Origin: Sporosarcina sp. NCCP-2222
GTDB lineage: Bacteria; Bacillota; Bacilli; Bacillales_A; Planococcaceae
Direction: 5' to 3'
DNA: 43,615 bases
NCBI RefSeq assembly: GCF_023168145.1
Contig: NZ_BQYK01000013.1
Span: 1-43,615, forward strand
In this document: piece by piece, positions 33,329 through 42,977 of the stretch
How positions within the stretch are numbered: position 1 is the first letter of the stretch
Layout: every line of letters begins with the position of its first letter
Notes under the pieces: model-generated
The model's input: the letters and a program-made list of their open reading frames with translations, nothing else
Told to the model about the DNA's origin: nothing
The model's database searches: none
Translations under genes and position numbers: made by a program

Positions 33329-35769
33329 TCTCTTTAAGCTGGAGGAGAATTCGTAATCAAAAATCTAAGTCAGCAATGACCATTATTTCTATCACCGCAA
33401 TTATTCTCCTAACATCATTCGGTATACAAATTTCCAATGAAACGAAATTGATTGTTTCCCACAACTTAGAGAATTACAGTAGAGGTAGTTATGATATATT
33501 AGTTCGTCCGGAAGGTGCCAGAACTAATATAGAAAAGAAGTTAAAAACGGTTGAAGAAAATTACATAGGGGATGGATCAGGTGGCATCTCTATTTTGGAA
33601 TGGGAGCGTATTAAAGAACACCCAGAAATAGAAATTGCAGCACCGGTTGCATCTTTAGGATATTTCACAAGCAACACAGCCTCCATACGCTTGCCTGCTT
33701 TTGACTCCCCTGTAAAGTTTGAGTACGAATTTTTTACTAGCGATGGTATAAATAAATACCCTGTGACTCCCAGCCATGGCGTCTACTATTTACAGTTCAT
33801 CAACAACCAAAATTTATATGCAATTGACACTTATCCTGATATCAGTAAAGATCACAATCCATTCGACAGTGGTCTAGATATTTCTTTTCCTCAGAGTTAC
33901 AACTTACTAACTGCAATCGATGCAGAAAGCGAGAGTTTACTTACCGGAATAGATTTTTCAGAACTGTTTAGGGAGCTCACAGAAGAAGAAAAAAAGACAA
34001 TAGAAACTTTTTCTCAATTTAGAGGAAATGCCCCTGTAGTTCCTATTTTACAACGAAATAATTTTCAAGTTCCTCTGTCTTTACAGGTAACTGTGAAAAA
34101 ATTGGACTTGTCCCTTGATGATCTCTATAAAAGATATGGTATTCCAAGTAATGAATCCATTATTTATGAGGTGCAATTTTTTGATGATCAAAAAAGAAAG
34201 GAATTTGAAAATGATTTAACGGAACTACAAACTCTGAATCAAAATACTTATAATATTGACTTAACGAATTATCAAAGCCCTTTTGACGCTCAGCATTTAT
34301 CTCTTGACCAAGATTTTAATTTAAAACGAATAGGTCAAAATGAAGGTGGTACTTTATACAACGATTCAGGAAAGTACTTTACTGCTTCAAAAATCGATTA
34401 CTCGTTTAAAGATAACAAAATGTACGTAAATTTAGTTGAAGATGGTCCCCCACCTGCCTATAAGGAGGTTAAAGAAGCAGGAAATAGCTATTTAAATAAT
34501 TGGGAAGCTCCTTTTATGATATGGCAAATGGGGAAATTTACAGCAGAGGCTATTGATAGCTCGCTTACTTCAAGTCCTTTAGGAATATACAGTACCAATA
34601 AAGTAAAGACCTTAGATGATACGAATATAACTCCAACCATTACCCCGGGAAGCTTTATAGCAGCACCTACTGCCGGTATGACCACTTTAGAAGCTGCCAG
34701 TCTAATAAAAGGGGATCACCCCATTGATGCCATTAGAATTAAGTTGAATAATATTACAGCATATGATGAGGAAGCACAAAAACGAATTGAAGCGTTAGCA
34801 ACCGAATTGTCCAATGAAGGGTATGTAGTCGATATCGTTGCCGGGTCCTCCTTTAAAAATGTAAATATGTTTGTTGAAGGTATCGGAGAAGTTACTTCAC
34901 CTTGGACAACATTAGGCGTTTCGCAATTATTATCGAACGCTTGGAATTTAGATACGACTCTAAGTATACGTTTATTTATTCTTTTTGGTGTGTTTTGGTT
35001 TTTCAGCCATCTCAGTTTTGAACGCAATCGTTTAGATGCTGAAAATGAAATATTAACTTTTCTTGGCTGGCAAAAAAGAAGTATCCGTGTTAAAAATATG
35101 ACCGAGCAACTGATTCTCGTATTCATTTCAAGCCTGTTCAGCGCGGTCCTAGCACTTATTTTGAGGTTAAGTTCATTAGCTTTTATTGTAATAGGCTGTT
35201 TCATGCTTATAAGTATCTTCCTAATCGCTATTGTATTTTACGTAAATCCCAGACAAAGCACTCGTTCAACCAGATATCGATTTTTTGCAAGCATTCAACA
35301 TTATAAATCATTATTGATCCCTACGATGCTTGTATTACTCTTAGCCGTTTGTATTAGCCAACTACAAATATCATCCATTTATGAACTATGGACCAAATCA
35401 TCAGAAACTACATTAGGCATATTTATCTTACATGAAGGGTTATCGATTCGGTTCCTCATCGTTATTGCCACCATCCTTTTAAGTGTATCCGTGTTGGTAG
35501 AAGCCATTGGTGGAATTCTTTTTGCACGACGGGAAGAATTTAAGATGTACCATGTTATTGGATGGACTGAAAAAATGATAAGAATTCAATTTCTAAAAGA
35601 AGTTGCGATATGGGCAACTTTGTCTTTAGTCAGTGGTATTATCGTAAGCACGATTATTTCAATTATGTTAGACACTTCATTGGTTGGCGTTGCAATTGGG
35701 ATTGCCACATCGAGCATCATTTACTTACTTATCGTATTTACGACAGTTACTTTTAGAAAATATCGCTAA
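33325..35769 (+). CDS. Large FtsX-domain ABC permease
   Basis: An 814-residue membrane protein. One segment near 17-33 is followed by an extracytoplasmic domain of about 500 residues, then three segments from about 548 on (LFILFGVFWFF; LILVFISSLFSAVLALIL; FIVIGCFMLISIF). A second set of four follows from about 663, with only a short loop between its first two. This is the 8-segment duplicated FtsX plan with the second extracytoplasmic domain nearly lost. The large domain shows no motif I recognise. Related proteins export antimicrobial peptides or confer immunity, or handle lipoproteins; which applies is unknown. No membrane-fusion partner or two-component system lies nearby. Confidence 0.88.
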   Translation: MISLSWRRIRNQKSKSAMTIISITAIILLTSFGIQISNETKLIVSHNLENYSRGSYDILVRPEGARTNIEKKLKTVEENYIGDGSGGISILEWERIKEHPEIEIAAPVASLGYFTSNTASIRLPAFDSPVKFEYEFFTSDGINKYPVTPSHGVYYLQFINNQNLYAIDTYPDISKDHNPFDSGLDISFPQSYNLLTAIDAESESLLTGIDFSELFRELTEEEKKTIETFSQFRGNAPVVPILQRNNFQVPLSLQVTVKKLDLSLDDLYKRYGIPSNESIIYEVQFFDDQKRKEFENDLTELQTLNQNTYNIDLTNYQSPFDAQHLSLDQDFNLKRIGQNEGGTLYNDSGKYFTASKIDYSFKDNKMYVNLVEDGPPPAYKEVKEAGNSYLNNWEAPFMIWQMGKFTAEAIDSSLTSSPLGIYSTNKVKTLDDTNITPTITPGSFIAAPTAGMTTLEAASLIKGDHPIDAIRIKLNNITAYDEEAQKRIEALATELSNEGYVVDIVAGSSFKNVNMFVEGIGEVTSPWTTLGVSQLLSNAWNLDTTLSIRLFILFGVFWFFSHLSFERNRLDAENEILTFLGWQKRSIRVKNMTEQLILVFISSLFSAVLALILRLSSLAFIVIGCFMLISIFLIAIVFYVNPRQSTRSTRYRFFASIQHYKSLLIPTMLVLLLAVCISQLQISSIYELWTKSSETTLGIFILHEGLSIRFLIVIATILLSVSVLVEAIGGILFARREEFKMYHVIGWTEKMIRIQFLKEVAIWATLSLVSGIIVSTIISIMLDTSLVGVAIGIATSSIIYLLIVFTTVTFRKYR

Positions 35770-35892
35770 ACTGGGATGAATATTTAAATGTACTAACACC
35801 TAATTCGGTTCTCATCATCCGACCGATCTGCTCGATCACTTAAGTAAATTCCCAGGGAGCCATGATGTAAAAGAATTAGATCCCTCTCATTG

Positions 35893-35942
35893 AAAACAGC
35901 CCACACGCACCGTCACTTCCGGTACTTGTAGGCTGTTTTTTA
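35893..35942. terminator. Bidirectional terminator between the ABC cassette and spoVT
   Basis: AAAACAGCC/GGCTGTTTT stem (35893-35901 with 35931-35939) with six T on the plus side and TTTTC on the minus side. It ends at the spoVT stop codon and could stop transcription from both converging units. Confidence 0.8.
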
Positions 35943-36476
35943 TTGCTCCATTTGCTTCGCAAGGAAATGGGCGGCCGTTTCGGCAGCTTTTTGTTCGGCA
36001 TCGCCGAGGAAATGGACTTTGGAGAGCAAATAGACGGCGCCGATTGTATCGCCGCCTGCCACGATTGGCATGATGCAATACGATTTCACCTGCTCGACTT
36101 GTCCAGGAACCCATTCGACGGATTTCTCCATCTTTTCCATCACCATCGTACGGCCTGCCAAAACATCCTCGACGTCTGGTGATAGCTGGCGGTTCAAATA
36201 GTCTTTTTTCGATACTCCGGATACGGCGATCATTTCGTCCCGATCGCTGATAAGGGCCGGGGTGCCAAGTGTCTCGTATAACGTTTCCGCATACTCTTTT
36301 GCAAACTGCCCTAATTCGGATATCGGGGAATACTTCTTTAAGATGACTTCCCCATCCCGATCTGTGAAAATTTCTAGCGGATCTCCTTCGCGGATGCGTA
36401 GTGTTCTTCTGATTTCCTTCGGGATAACGACCCTGCCTAAATCGTCAATTCTACGCACGATACCTGTTGCTTTCAT
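35940..36476 (-). CDS. spoVT: Stage V sporulation protein T (AbrB-like regulator)
   Basis: Forespore transcription factor that adjusts sigma-G-dependent genes. The start MKATGIVRRIDDLGR gives 178 residues, the exact B. subtilis length; the open frame extends seven codons further without need. The N-terminal AbrB swapped-hairpin domain is at about 1-50 (GRVVIPKEIRRTLRIREGD), and a GAF-like domain fills about 60-178. A GAGG site precedes the ATG and a near-perfect sigma-G promoter lies upstream. It is next to mfd as in B. subtilis but separated from yabM by the 12-kb accessory block. Confidence 0.96.
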   Translation of the reverse strand: MKATGIVRRIDDLGRVVIPKEIRRTLRIREGDPLEIFTDRDGEVILKKYSPISELGQFAKEYAETLYETLGTPALISDRDEMIAVSGVSKKDYLNRQLSPDVEDVLAGRTMVMEKMEKSVEWVPGQVEQVKSYCIMPIVAGGDTIGAVYLLSKVHFLGDAEQKAAETAAHFLAKQMEQ

Positions 36477-36524
36477 CCATGATGCCTCACTTTCCAAAAT
36501 TGATAACCGTCTTCCGTTCGGACT

Positions 36525-36555
36525 TAGTATGCATCATGGATGGACATTTTATGCA
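36525..36555 (-). promoter_or_regulatory. spoVT promoter (sigma-G/sigma-F type)
   Basis: The minus strand reads TGCATA (36550-36555), an 18-base spacer, then CATACTA (36525-36531). Both match the forespore sigma consensus (GNATA ... CATAMTA), and the site lies about 50 bases before the spoVT start. B. subtilis spoVT is known to depend on sigma-G. Confidence 0.8.
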
Positions 36556-36564
36556 ATAGACCCT

Positions 36565-39500
36565 TTAGCCGGCATCGACTTCTGCTTTTTCTTTTATCGA
36601 TTGGCTCAGCAGTTCCATCACTTGTTCCAGTACATCAAATTCCGTCATTTTACCGGTATGGCGGTCATCCACAGTTAGAATGAGCTGGCCGTCCTCCATA
36701 GTAAAACCGACAGCCCGGCCAAATTTCATCGTGTCTGCCACAATTTTTGCGCCGTCCATATTTTCGGTTCCTTCTTTGGATAGGCGGATCTCGATGACAT
36801 TTCGTTGTTTCTTAATGGATTCGACTCCCGCGTGGCGGCCCCACGCTTTGATGCGGCCTACCCGTAGCAACAAATCGGCCTCTAACGGCAGATCGCCAAA
36901 GCGGTCCGTCATTTCATCGAACAACTCCGCGTAATCCTCTTCGGATTCGATCGCTTTCACTCGTTTGTACATTTGAATCTTTTGGAAGCCGTCTTTAATA
37001 TATGTGTCAGGTAAGTAGGCATTGATCGGCAATGAAATTTCAACGTCGATGATATCCGCCTTCGATATACCTGTTTGTTTCTCCTCAATTGCATCTTGGA
37101 GCATCTGGGAGTACAAATCGAATCCGACCGAGTCGATGAATCCATGCTGCTGGGCACCGAGCAAGTTCCCCGCGCCGCGAATGGATAAGTCACGCATCGC
37201 GATTTTGAATCCAGATCCTAATTCCGTGAACTCCTTGATTGCCTGCAAACGGTTTTCCGCCACTTCCGTGAGCACCTTATCCCGTTGGTACAAGAAATAG
37301 CCATAGGCCACCCGGTTGGAACGGCCAACACGCCCACGGAGCTGATACAACTGGGACAAGCCCATCCGATCGGCATCATGAACGATTAATGTGTTCACAT
37401 TTGGGATATCAATGCCCGTTTCGATTATTGTAGTCGTTACGAGGACATCGTATTCGCCTTCCAAGAAGCTTAGGATGACAGCCTCCAGCGTCGATTCTGA
37501 CATTTGCCCATGGGCAAACGCCACTCTCGCCTCTGGTACGAGCTGTTTAATCTCTTCCACTTTTTTCGTCATGTCTTCCACGCGATTGTATAGGTAAAAT
37601 ACTTGGCCGCCGCGTCCCAACTCGCGTTCAATCGCTTCTTTGACGAGTCCAAAATTATGTTCCATCACATAGGTTTGTACAGGAAAACGGTTTGCCGGCG
37701 GTGTTTCAATGACGGACAAGTCCCGGACTCCAAGCATGGACATATGCAATGTCCGCGGAATTGGTGTCGCCGTCAACGTCAACACGTCCACGTTCGTTTT
37801 CAGCTGCTTGATCTTCTCTTTATGCGTCACGCCGAACCGCTGCTCTTCATCGACAATTAAAAGCCCTAGATCTTTATATATCACATCCTTCGAGAGAAGA
37901 CGATGTGTGCCGACGACAACGTCAACCGTACCCACTTTCAAGCCCTTCAATGTTTCTGTCTGCTCTTTCTTAGAACGGAATCGATTTAATAAGGAGACCT
38001 CGACAGGGAAGCCAGAGAACCGTTCCTTCATTGTTTCATAATGTTGTTGGGCCAAAATGGTCGTCGGGACGAGGAAGGCTACTTGTTTACCGTCCGCAAC
38101 TGCTTTGAATGCCGCACGTATCGCAACTTCGGTTTTTCCATATCCGACATCCCCGCAAAGCAACCGGTCCATCGGCCGCTCCCGCTCCATGTCCTGCTTC
38201 ACTTCGGTGATCGAACGGAGCTGATCTTCTGTCTCATCATATGGGAATGCATTTTCAAAAGAACGCTGCAGATCATCATCAGGAGAAAAAGCATAACCTT
38301 TTTCCGATTCACGCTTGGCATACAGTTTGATCAGATCATCTGCGATATCTTTAACGGCCGCGGAAACCTTCGATTTGGTCTTCTTCCATTCTGCTCCGCC
38401 TAGTTTATGCAGTTTCGGCTCTTTTTCACCCGATGCCACATATTTTTGGATCAAATCAATCTGATCTGCCGGGACAAATAGCTTATCCTCGGCTCGATAT
38501 CGAATATCCAAATAATCTTTATGAACGCCGTTCACTTCGAGCGTCACAACACCATAATACTTCCCGATTCCGTGGTGGACATGGACGATATAGTCACCGG
38601 GTTTGATCTCCGAGTAGCTCTTGATCCGCTCGGCATTCGTCATCTTCTTCGCACGTGTTTTCCGCTTGGCCTTCCCTTTGAACAATTCGGCATCCGTAAT
38701 GACGGCTAGACGCTGGAACGGCAGCTCAAATCCGGCGGACAGATCGCCATCGACAATGATGACATTCCCCTTGCCCGTCGGCGTGCCGTTTACGGTTCCG
38801 CTTATCTCGTAGTCTTGCAATATACCTTGCACTTTTTTCATTCTTTCATTGCCGTCTGCAACCACAAAGACGTCGAAATTCCCTTGCTTCCAGCGTTCCA
38901 TCTCATGCTTCAGCACGTTCATTTGCCCGTGGAATTCCTGCATGGGCTTACAGGAAAACGAAACGGTTTTCTTTAACGTAATGCCCGGAACTGCTCTTGT
39001 GAACAGGGAGAAGTACGCCCTTTTTTGCTCCATCATGCCTTGCACCTCTTCGAAGGAGAAAGTGATTTTGGCATCATGGACAATCTTTCCTTCCTCCAGC
39101 AAGGACAGGAACCATTCTTTCTCTTCTGCTTCCAGAGAGGTGGACACTTCATGGATTCTTCCGATTTCATCAAGCAGCACGAGTCCATTGGATGGAAAAT
39201 AATCACCGAGAAACGATGGCGGCTCTTCTGAGAATGAAATGTATTTCATCATACCTTCCGGCACAATGCCGTCCCGTAACAACCCGATGTCTTGGCTTAT
39301 ATAAGCTGTCAGGGCCTCTTTTGCCTCGTCATTCTTCATTCGCTTCAAGCTGGTACTAAGTGCGACTTCCAGATGCTCAGCGACTTGCATGAGATCGAGG
39401 CGGCTCCAGACAAACTCTGTCGCAGGCAAAATCGTTACCGTGTCCAATTTGCCGGTCGACCTTTGATCTTCTGCCGAGAACGTACGGATGGAATCAATAT

Positions 39501-40101
39501 CCGTATCAAATAACTCAATTCGGATTGGATCATCCTCCGTCAGGGGATAAATATCAAAAATACCGCCACGCAATGCAAAATCGCCCGGCGTTGTTACCAT
39601 ATCCTGTCTTGAGTATCCCATGAGAACGAGCTTATTCAGCCAGTCCTCGATTTGAATGCTGTCACCTACTTGGGCCGTGAGGATGGCGGATTTCCACTTC
39701 TCCTTTGCGGGCAACAACTTTTTCATGCCGGCTAGCGGAGTAATGTAAATGCCCTTCCCGACCCTTGCCATATGATCGAGTGTATCAATCCGCAATGCTC
39801 TCAATTCATAGCTGGATACGGAAAAATCGGCTGCGATCAACTCCTCCGCAGGATATAGATGGACAAGGGATGGATCTTCGGCCATTTTCACAAGATCATC
39901 ATATGCACGCTGCGCTTGAAGCATATTGGGGGTTACAATCATGATCGGTTGATCGATGGAGCGTTGAAGTGCATGGAAGAACATCGGTTTTGCTCCGCCC
40001 GAAAGACCCGTGATCAATTGACGGTCCTGTCCACCCTTTAGCTCCTCCATCACATTAGCAATCTCTTTTTCTTGTAAAAGCAATTTTATTAGTGTTTCCA
40101 C
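36565..40101 (-). CDS. mfd: Transcription-repair coupling factor
   Basis: DNA translocase that removes RNA polymerase stalled at lesions and recruits UvrA. The 1178-residue protein has the full domain set: UvrB-like N-terminal region, the CarD-like RNA-polymerase-interacting domain near 495-560 (KPGDYIVHVHHGIGKYYGV), the helicase core with Walker A GDVGYGKTE near 645 and the DEEQRFG box near 745, the RecG-like TRG region, and the C-terminal D7 domain. The start is GTG (40101) with AAAGGAAAT upstream. No break or missing motif is seen. Confidence 0.98.
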   Translation of the reverse strand: METLIKLLLQEKEIANVMEELKGGQDRQLITGLSGGAKPMFFHALQRSIDQPIMIVTPNMLQAQRAYDDLVKMAEDPSLVHLYPAEELIAADFSVSSYELRALRIDTLDHMARVGKGIYITPLAGMKKLLPAKEKWKSAILTAQVGDSIQIEDWLNKLVLMGYSRQDMVTTPGDFALRGGIFDIYPLTEDDPIRIELFDTDIDSIRTFSAEDQRSTGKLDTVTILPATEFVWSRLDLMQVAEHLEVALSTSLKRMKNDEAKEALTAYISQDIGLLRDGIVPEGMMKYISFSEEPPSFLGDYFPSNGLVLLDEIGRIHEVSTSLEAEEKEWFLSLLEEGKIVHDAKITFSFEEVQGMMEQKRAYFSLFTRAVPGITLKKTVSFSCKPMQEFHGQMNVLKHEMERWKQGNFDVFVVADGNERMKKVQGILQDYEISGTVNGTPTGKGNVIIVDGDLSAGFELPFQRLAVITDAELFKGKAKRKTRAKKMTNAERIKSYSEIKPGDYIVHVHHGIGKYYGVVTLEVNGVHKDYLDIRYRAEDKLFVPADQIDLIQKYVASGEKEPKLHKLGGAEWKKTKSKVSAAVKDIADDLIKLYAKRESEKGYAFSPDDDLQRSFENAFPYDETEDQLRSITEVKQDMERERPMDRLLCGDVGYGKTEVAIRAAFKAVADGKQVAFLVPTTILAQQHYETMKERFSGFPVEVSLLNRFRSKKEQTETLKGLKVGTVDVVVGTHRLLSKDVIYKDLGLLIVDEEQRFGVTHKEKIKQLKTNVDVLTLTATPIPRTLHMSMLGVRDLSVIETPPANRFPVQTYVMEHNFGLVKEAIERELGRGGQVFYLYNRVEDMTKKVEEIKQLVPEARVAFAHGQMSESTLEAVILSFLEGEYDVLVTTTIIETGIDIPNVNTLIVHDADRMGLSQLYQLRGRVGRSNRVAYGYFLYQRDKVLTEVAENRLQAIKEFTELGSGFKIAMRDLSIRGAGNLLGAQQHGFIDSVGFDLYSQMLQDAIEEKQTGISKADIIDVEISLPINAYLPDTYIKDGFQKIQMYKRVKAIESEEDYAELFDEMTDRFGDLPLEADLLLRVGRIKAWGRHAGVESIKKQRNVIEIRLSKEGTENMDGAKIVADTMKFGRAVGFTMEDGQLILTVDDRHTGKMTEFDVLEQVMELLSQSIKEKAEVDAG

Positions 40102-40293
40102 TCATCCATTTCCTTTCTACGCGGTTTCAGGCATCAGGTACGCTTTTTTATATAATAACCTCATCATCGAGTCTTTGGTTTCATTTTCATAAAGCCGATT
40201 AAATATTTTAGAGAGGGCTTGCACAGATGGCAAGCTCCTCCTTCGTAGAAAAGTGCAAAAAGCTTTGTGCGTAATGCTACGCCAAAGCAGATG

Positions 40294-40527
40294 TCACTGT
40301 TTCCAATTTTCAAGATGATATAAGTCCGGGAACATCCGCAATGATTGCTCACATTGCTCACAAATGCAACGGATCGTCATCGCACCTTTATCATCGGTAT
40401 CCAGAAATCGTTCCTTCTCTTTCTCATCGTTTTCCTGAAGCTGTCGAATGACATCTCTTGCCGAATCGAACGGAATACTTCCAATTTCCGTATTGCAATG
40501 CTTACATGTATATCGTACGACCATCAT
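40294..40527 (-). CDS. fin: Anti-sigma-F factor Fin (YabK)
   Basis: Small zinc-binding protein that shuts off sigma-F in the forespore so that sigma-G can take over. The 77-residue product has two CxxC pairs, CKHC near 8-11 and CEQC near 56-59, that would hold zinc, in the family layout. The ATG is doubled (ATGATG) after GGGGCGG, so the second may be used. Its place between pth and mfd matches B. subtilis. Between it and mfd are about 190 bases with only a weak hairpin (40217-40235). Confidence 0.9.
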   Translation of the reverse strand: MMVVRYTCKHCNTEIGSIPFDSARDVIRQLQENDEKEKERFLDTDDKGAMTIRCICEQCEQSLRMFPDLYHLENWKQ

Positions 40528-40580
40528 GATGATCCGCCCCTTTTTATGAAAGTATAGGCGGAATCACAGGGGTTTATTCC

Positions 40581-41144
40581 TTAGGATCCATTGTAATCAT
40601 TCATGACTTCCAAGAAAGGCGCTTTAAGCCAGGCCTCGCAAGCGTCCGCACTTTTCTTGATCATATCTTCCATGACCGGTATTTCCTCTTTGCCGAAATT
40701 GGATAACACATAGTCGGGTACCTTCATGCCGCCTGTTGGACGTCCGATGCCGATGCGGATGCGATTGAACTGATCTGTTCCCATATGGGCAATCAGCGAT
40801 TTCATGCCATTATGGCCACCCGCGCTACCCTTTTGACGGAGCCGGAGTTTTCCTGGCGCCAGATCGAGATCATCATATAATACGACAATTTCATCGTCTT
40901 CCACGCCATAGTAATCCATTAGTGGACCGACACATTCTCCCGAAAGATTCATATAGGTCAACGGTTTTACCAGAATGACCTTGCCTTCCGGACGATGGAT
41001 CACCGAATAGGCCCCGTTGAATTTCGACTGGGCCGGAGGAGCATCCCACCGACGTGCCAATTCATCGATAACGAGAAATCCGATATTGTGCCGAGTGTGT
41101 TCATATTGTTTACCCGGATTTCCGAGCCCCACAATCATTTTCAT
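40581..41144 (-). CDS. pth: Peptidyl-tRNA hydrolase
   Basis: Cleaves peptidyl-tRNA released from ribosomes, recycling tRNA (spoVC in B. subtilis). The 187-residue protein has [18 protein letters not shown] with the catalytic histidine at 19, the [12 protein letters not shown] loop and [14 protein letters not shown] with its conserved aspartate, and [19 protein letters not shown] lies 7 bases before the ATG. It lies downstream of ctc, from which it is separated by a terminator hairpin. Confidence 0.97.
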   Translation of the reverse strand: MKMIVGLGNPGKQYEHTRHNIGFLVIDELARRWDAPPAQSKFNGAYSVIHRPEGKVILVKPLTYMNLSGECVGPLMDYYGVEDDEIVVLYDDLDLAPGKLRLRQKGSAGGHNGMKSLIAHMGTDQFNRIRIGIGRPTGGMKVPDYVLSNFGKEEIPVMEDMIKKSADACEAWLKAPFLEVMNDYNGS

Positions 41145-41183
41145 AAACGTTCTCTCCTATAGCTCGTTTCAAACCCATAATGC

Positions 41184-41215
41184 AGAAAAGAGGCGCACGG
41201 CAACAACCGTACGCC
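41184..41215 (-). terminator. Terminator after ctc
   Basis: A nine-base stem GGCGTACGG/CCGTGCGCC with one T-G pair (41192-41200 with 41207-41215), followed on the minus strand by TCTTTTC. It lies between ctc and pth; with an interrupted T run it may be partial, allowing read-through to pth. Confidence 0.65.
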
Positions 41216-41281
41216 TTATAGCTTTTCTGTTTATTCCTTGGAACCGGGAAGCATGAAAGGATTCAATGCCTGCTCAGTTCA

Positions 41282-41902
41282 TTATTCCGCGTCGTTCACT
41301 TCTTCTACAGGTGCAGCTGCTTCTTCCGATTCATCTGCATCCTCATCCGTCTCAGCACGTGGAGCCGAGATGACGACAAGCGCTTCTTCATCGTCGTTGA
41401 GAAGTTCAAAATTGGACGACTCCCGGATCTCTTTAACTGTAATCGACTCGCCGATTTGCAGGTTCGAAATATCAACAACAAATGATTCCGGAATGTCGGA
41501 AGGTTTTACTTTGATAGTTACTTCCCGGATCGGCTGTTGCAGGACGCCGCCCTCTTTTTCACCAGGCGCATCTCCTACAAGGTGTACCGTCACGTTGACT
41601 TCCAATTCCTCTGTCATATTGATGGCGAGAAAGTCGGCATGAAAGATTTCGCCATTCAGCGCGTTCTCTTGATAATCCCCTAGTACGACATTCAGGTCTT
41701 TTCCATCTACGTTTATTTTAAGTACGCCATTTCGGCCGACCTCACGCAATGTGCTCATCAAATCTCTTTCTTTCACTGCGATAGGCATGGATTCGATTTG
41801 GTATCCATACACCACGGAAGGGATGAACCCTTCATTTCGAAGCTTAGTTAATGTAGATTTTGGTTTAACTTCTCTTAATTTCGACTGTATTGCTGTACTC
41901 AT
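41282..41902 (-). CDS. ctc: General stress protein Ctc (ribosomal protein bL25 family)
   Basis: 5S rRNA-binding ribosomal protein of the longer TL5/Ctc form. From the ATG at 41902 (MSTAIQSKLREV; AAAGGTGA at 8 bases) it has 206 residues; a GTG four codons upstream is adjacent to that site and unlikely. The N-terminal bL25 domain covers about 1-90, the C-terminal beta-domain about 95-185, and the tail is strongly acidic (DEDADESEEAAAPVEE). A sigma-B promoter sits about 45 bases upstream, as at the classic ctc locus. Confidence 0.96.
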   Translation of the reverse strand: MSTAIQSKLREVKPKSTLTKLRNEGFIPSVVYGYQIESMPIAVKERDLMSTLREVGRNGVLKINVDGKDLNVVLGDYQENALNGEIFHADFLAINMTEELEVNVTVHLVGDAPGEKEGGVLQQPIREVTIKVKPSDIPESFVVDISNLQIGESITVKEIRESSNFELLNDDEEALVVISAPRAETDEDADESEEAAAPVEEVNDAE

Positions 41903-41946
41903 ATGCGTAGTCACCTTTCCTGAAAAAAAGTATTCTAACTATTGAA

Positions 41947-41972
41947 ATACCCAACATCAGACGACATTAAAC
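41947..41972 (-). promoter_or_regulatory. ctc promoter (sigma-B)
   Basis: The minus strand has GTTTAA (41967-41972), a 14-base spacer and GGGTAT (41947-41952), both exact matches to the sigma-B consensus. ctc is the archetypal sigma-B gene of B. subtilis, so general stress control is well supported. Confidence 0.88.
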
Positions 41973-42007
41973 AGAAACATTCCCCTTAACTTTGCGGATA
42001 AGGACTA

Positions 42008-42970
42008 TTATTCAAACAATGTGCTGACCGATTTTTCTTCGAACACCCGGATAATTGCATCTCCAAGCAGCTTCGCAATCGATAATTGTTTGATCTTAGG
42101 TGATTTTTTAGATTCAGGCAAGTCGATCGAATTGGTAACAACCAATTCTTTGATCTGTGAATTATCGATCCGTTCAATTGCAGGACCGGATAGGACAGGG
42201 TGTGTACAGCAAGCATACACTTCCTTCGCTCCACTTTCGATAATCGCGTTGGCAGCAATTGTAATTGTACCGGCTGTATCGATAATATCATCGATTAGGA
42301 TAGCCGTTTTCCCTCTTACTTTACCGACGATGTTCATGACTTCCGCCACGTTCGGACGCGGACGGCGTTTATCAATGATCGCAATCGGCGCTTTCATGCG
42401 ATCCGCCATTTTGCGGGCACGTGTCACTCCACCATGGTCAGGAGATACGATGACAAGATCATCACCTTCCAACCCTTTGCTCTTGAAGTACTCTGTTAAA
42501 ATCGGTTCTGCGACAAGGTGATCGATTGGAATATCGAAGAAACCTTGGATTTGTGGTGCGTGTAGATCGAGACCGATCACACGATTCGCACCTGCCGTCT
42601 CCAAAATATTTGCAACTAGCTTAGCCGTAATCGGTTCGCGGGAACGAGCTTTACGATCTTGGCGTGCGTAGCCGTAGTAAGGCATAACGACATTAATTGT
42701 CCGAGCTGATGCACGTCGAAGCGCATCAATCATGATGAGAAGTTCCATGAGATTATCGTTTACTGGGTTGGATGTAGATTGAATTACGAATACATCACAT
42801 CCCCGAATGCTCTCTTCAATATTGATTTGAATTTCTCCGTCGCTGAATCGTTTTACAGAACATTTACCGAGCGGACGCCCGATTTCATCCGCTACCTGTT
42901 GCGCAAGCGATTGGTTGGAATTTAACGAAAAGATTTTGAGTTTATCATTAGGATAATGATTAGCCATCAT
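42008..42970 (-). CDS. prs: Ribose-phosphate pyrophosphokinase
   Basis: Makes PRPP from ribose 5-phosphate and ATP for purine, pyrimidine, histidine, tryptophan and NAD synthesis. The 320-residue class I enzyme shows [10 protein letters not shown], the catalytic flexible loop [12 protein letters not shown] near 100, the Mg/PRPP region [11 protein letters not shown] and the PRPP loop DDIIDTAGT near 225. AGGGGG precedes two consecutive ATG codons; the second (42967) has better spacing. It is 7 bases after glmU, so the two are co-transcribed. No strong terminator is seen before ctc. Confidence 0.97.
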   Translation of the reverse strand: MMANHYPNDKLKIFSLNSNQSLAQQVADEIGRPLGKCSVKRFSDGEIQINIEESIRGCDVFVIQSTSNPVNDNLMELLIMIDALRRASARTINVVMPYYGYARQDRKARSREPITAKLVANILETAGANRVIGLDLHAPQIQGFFDIPIDHLVAEPILTEYFKSKGLEGDDLVIVSPDHGGVTRARKMADRMKAPIAIIDKRRPRPNVAEVMNIVGKVRGKTAILIDDIIDTAGTITIAANAIIESGAKEVYACCTHPVLSGPAIERIDNSQIKELVVTNSIDLPESKKSPKIKQLSIAKLLGDAIIRVFEEKSVSTLFE

Positions 42971-42977
42971 GGTCCCC

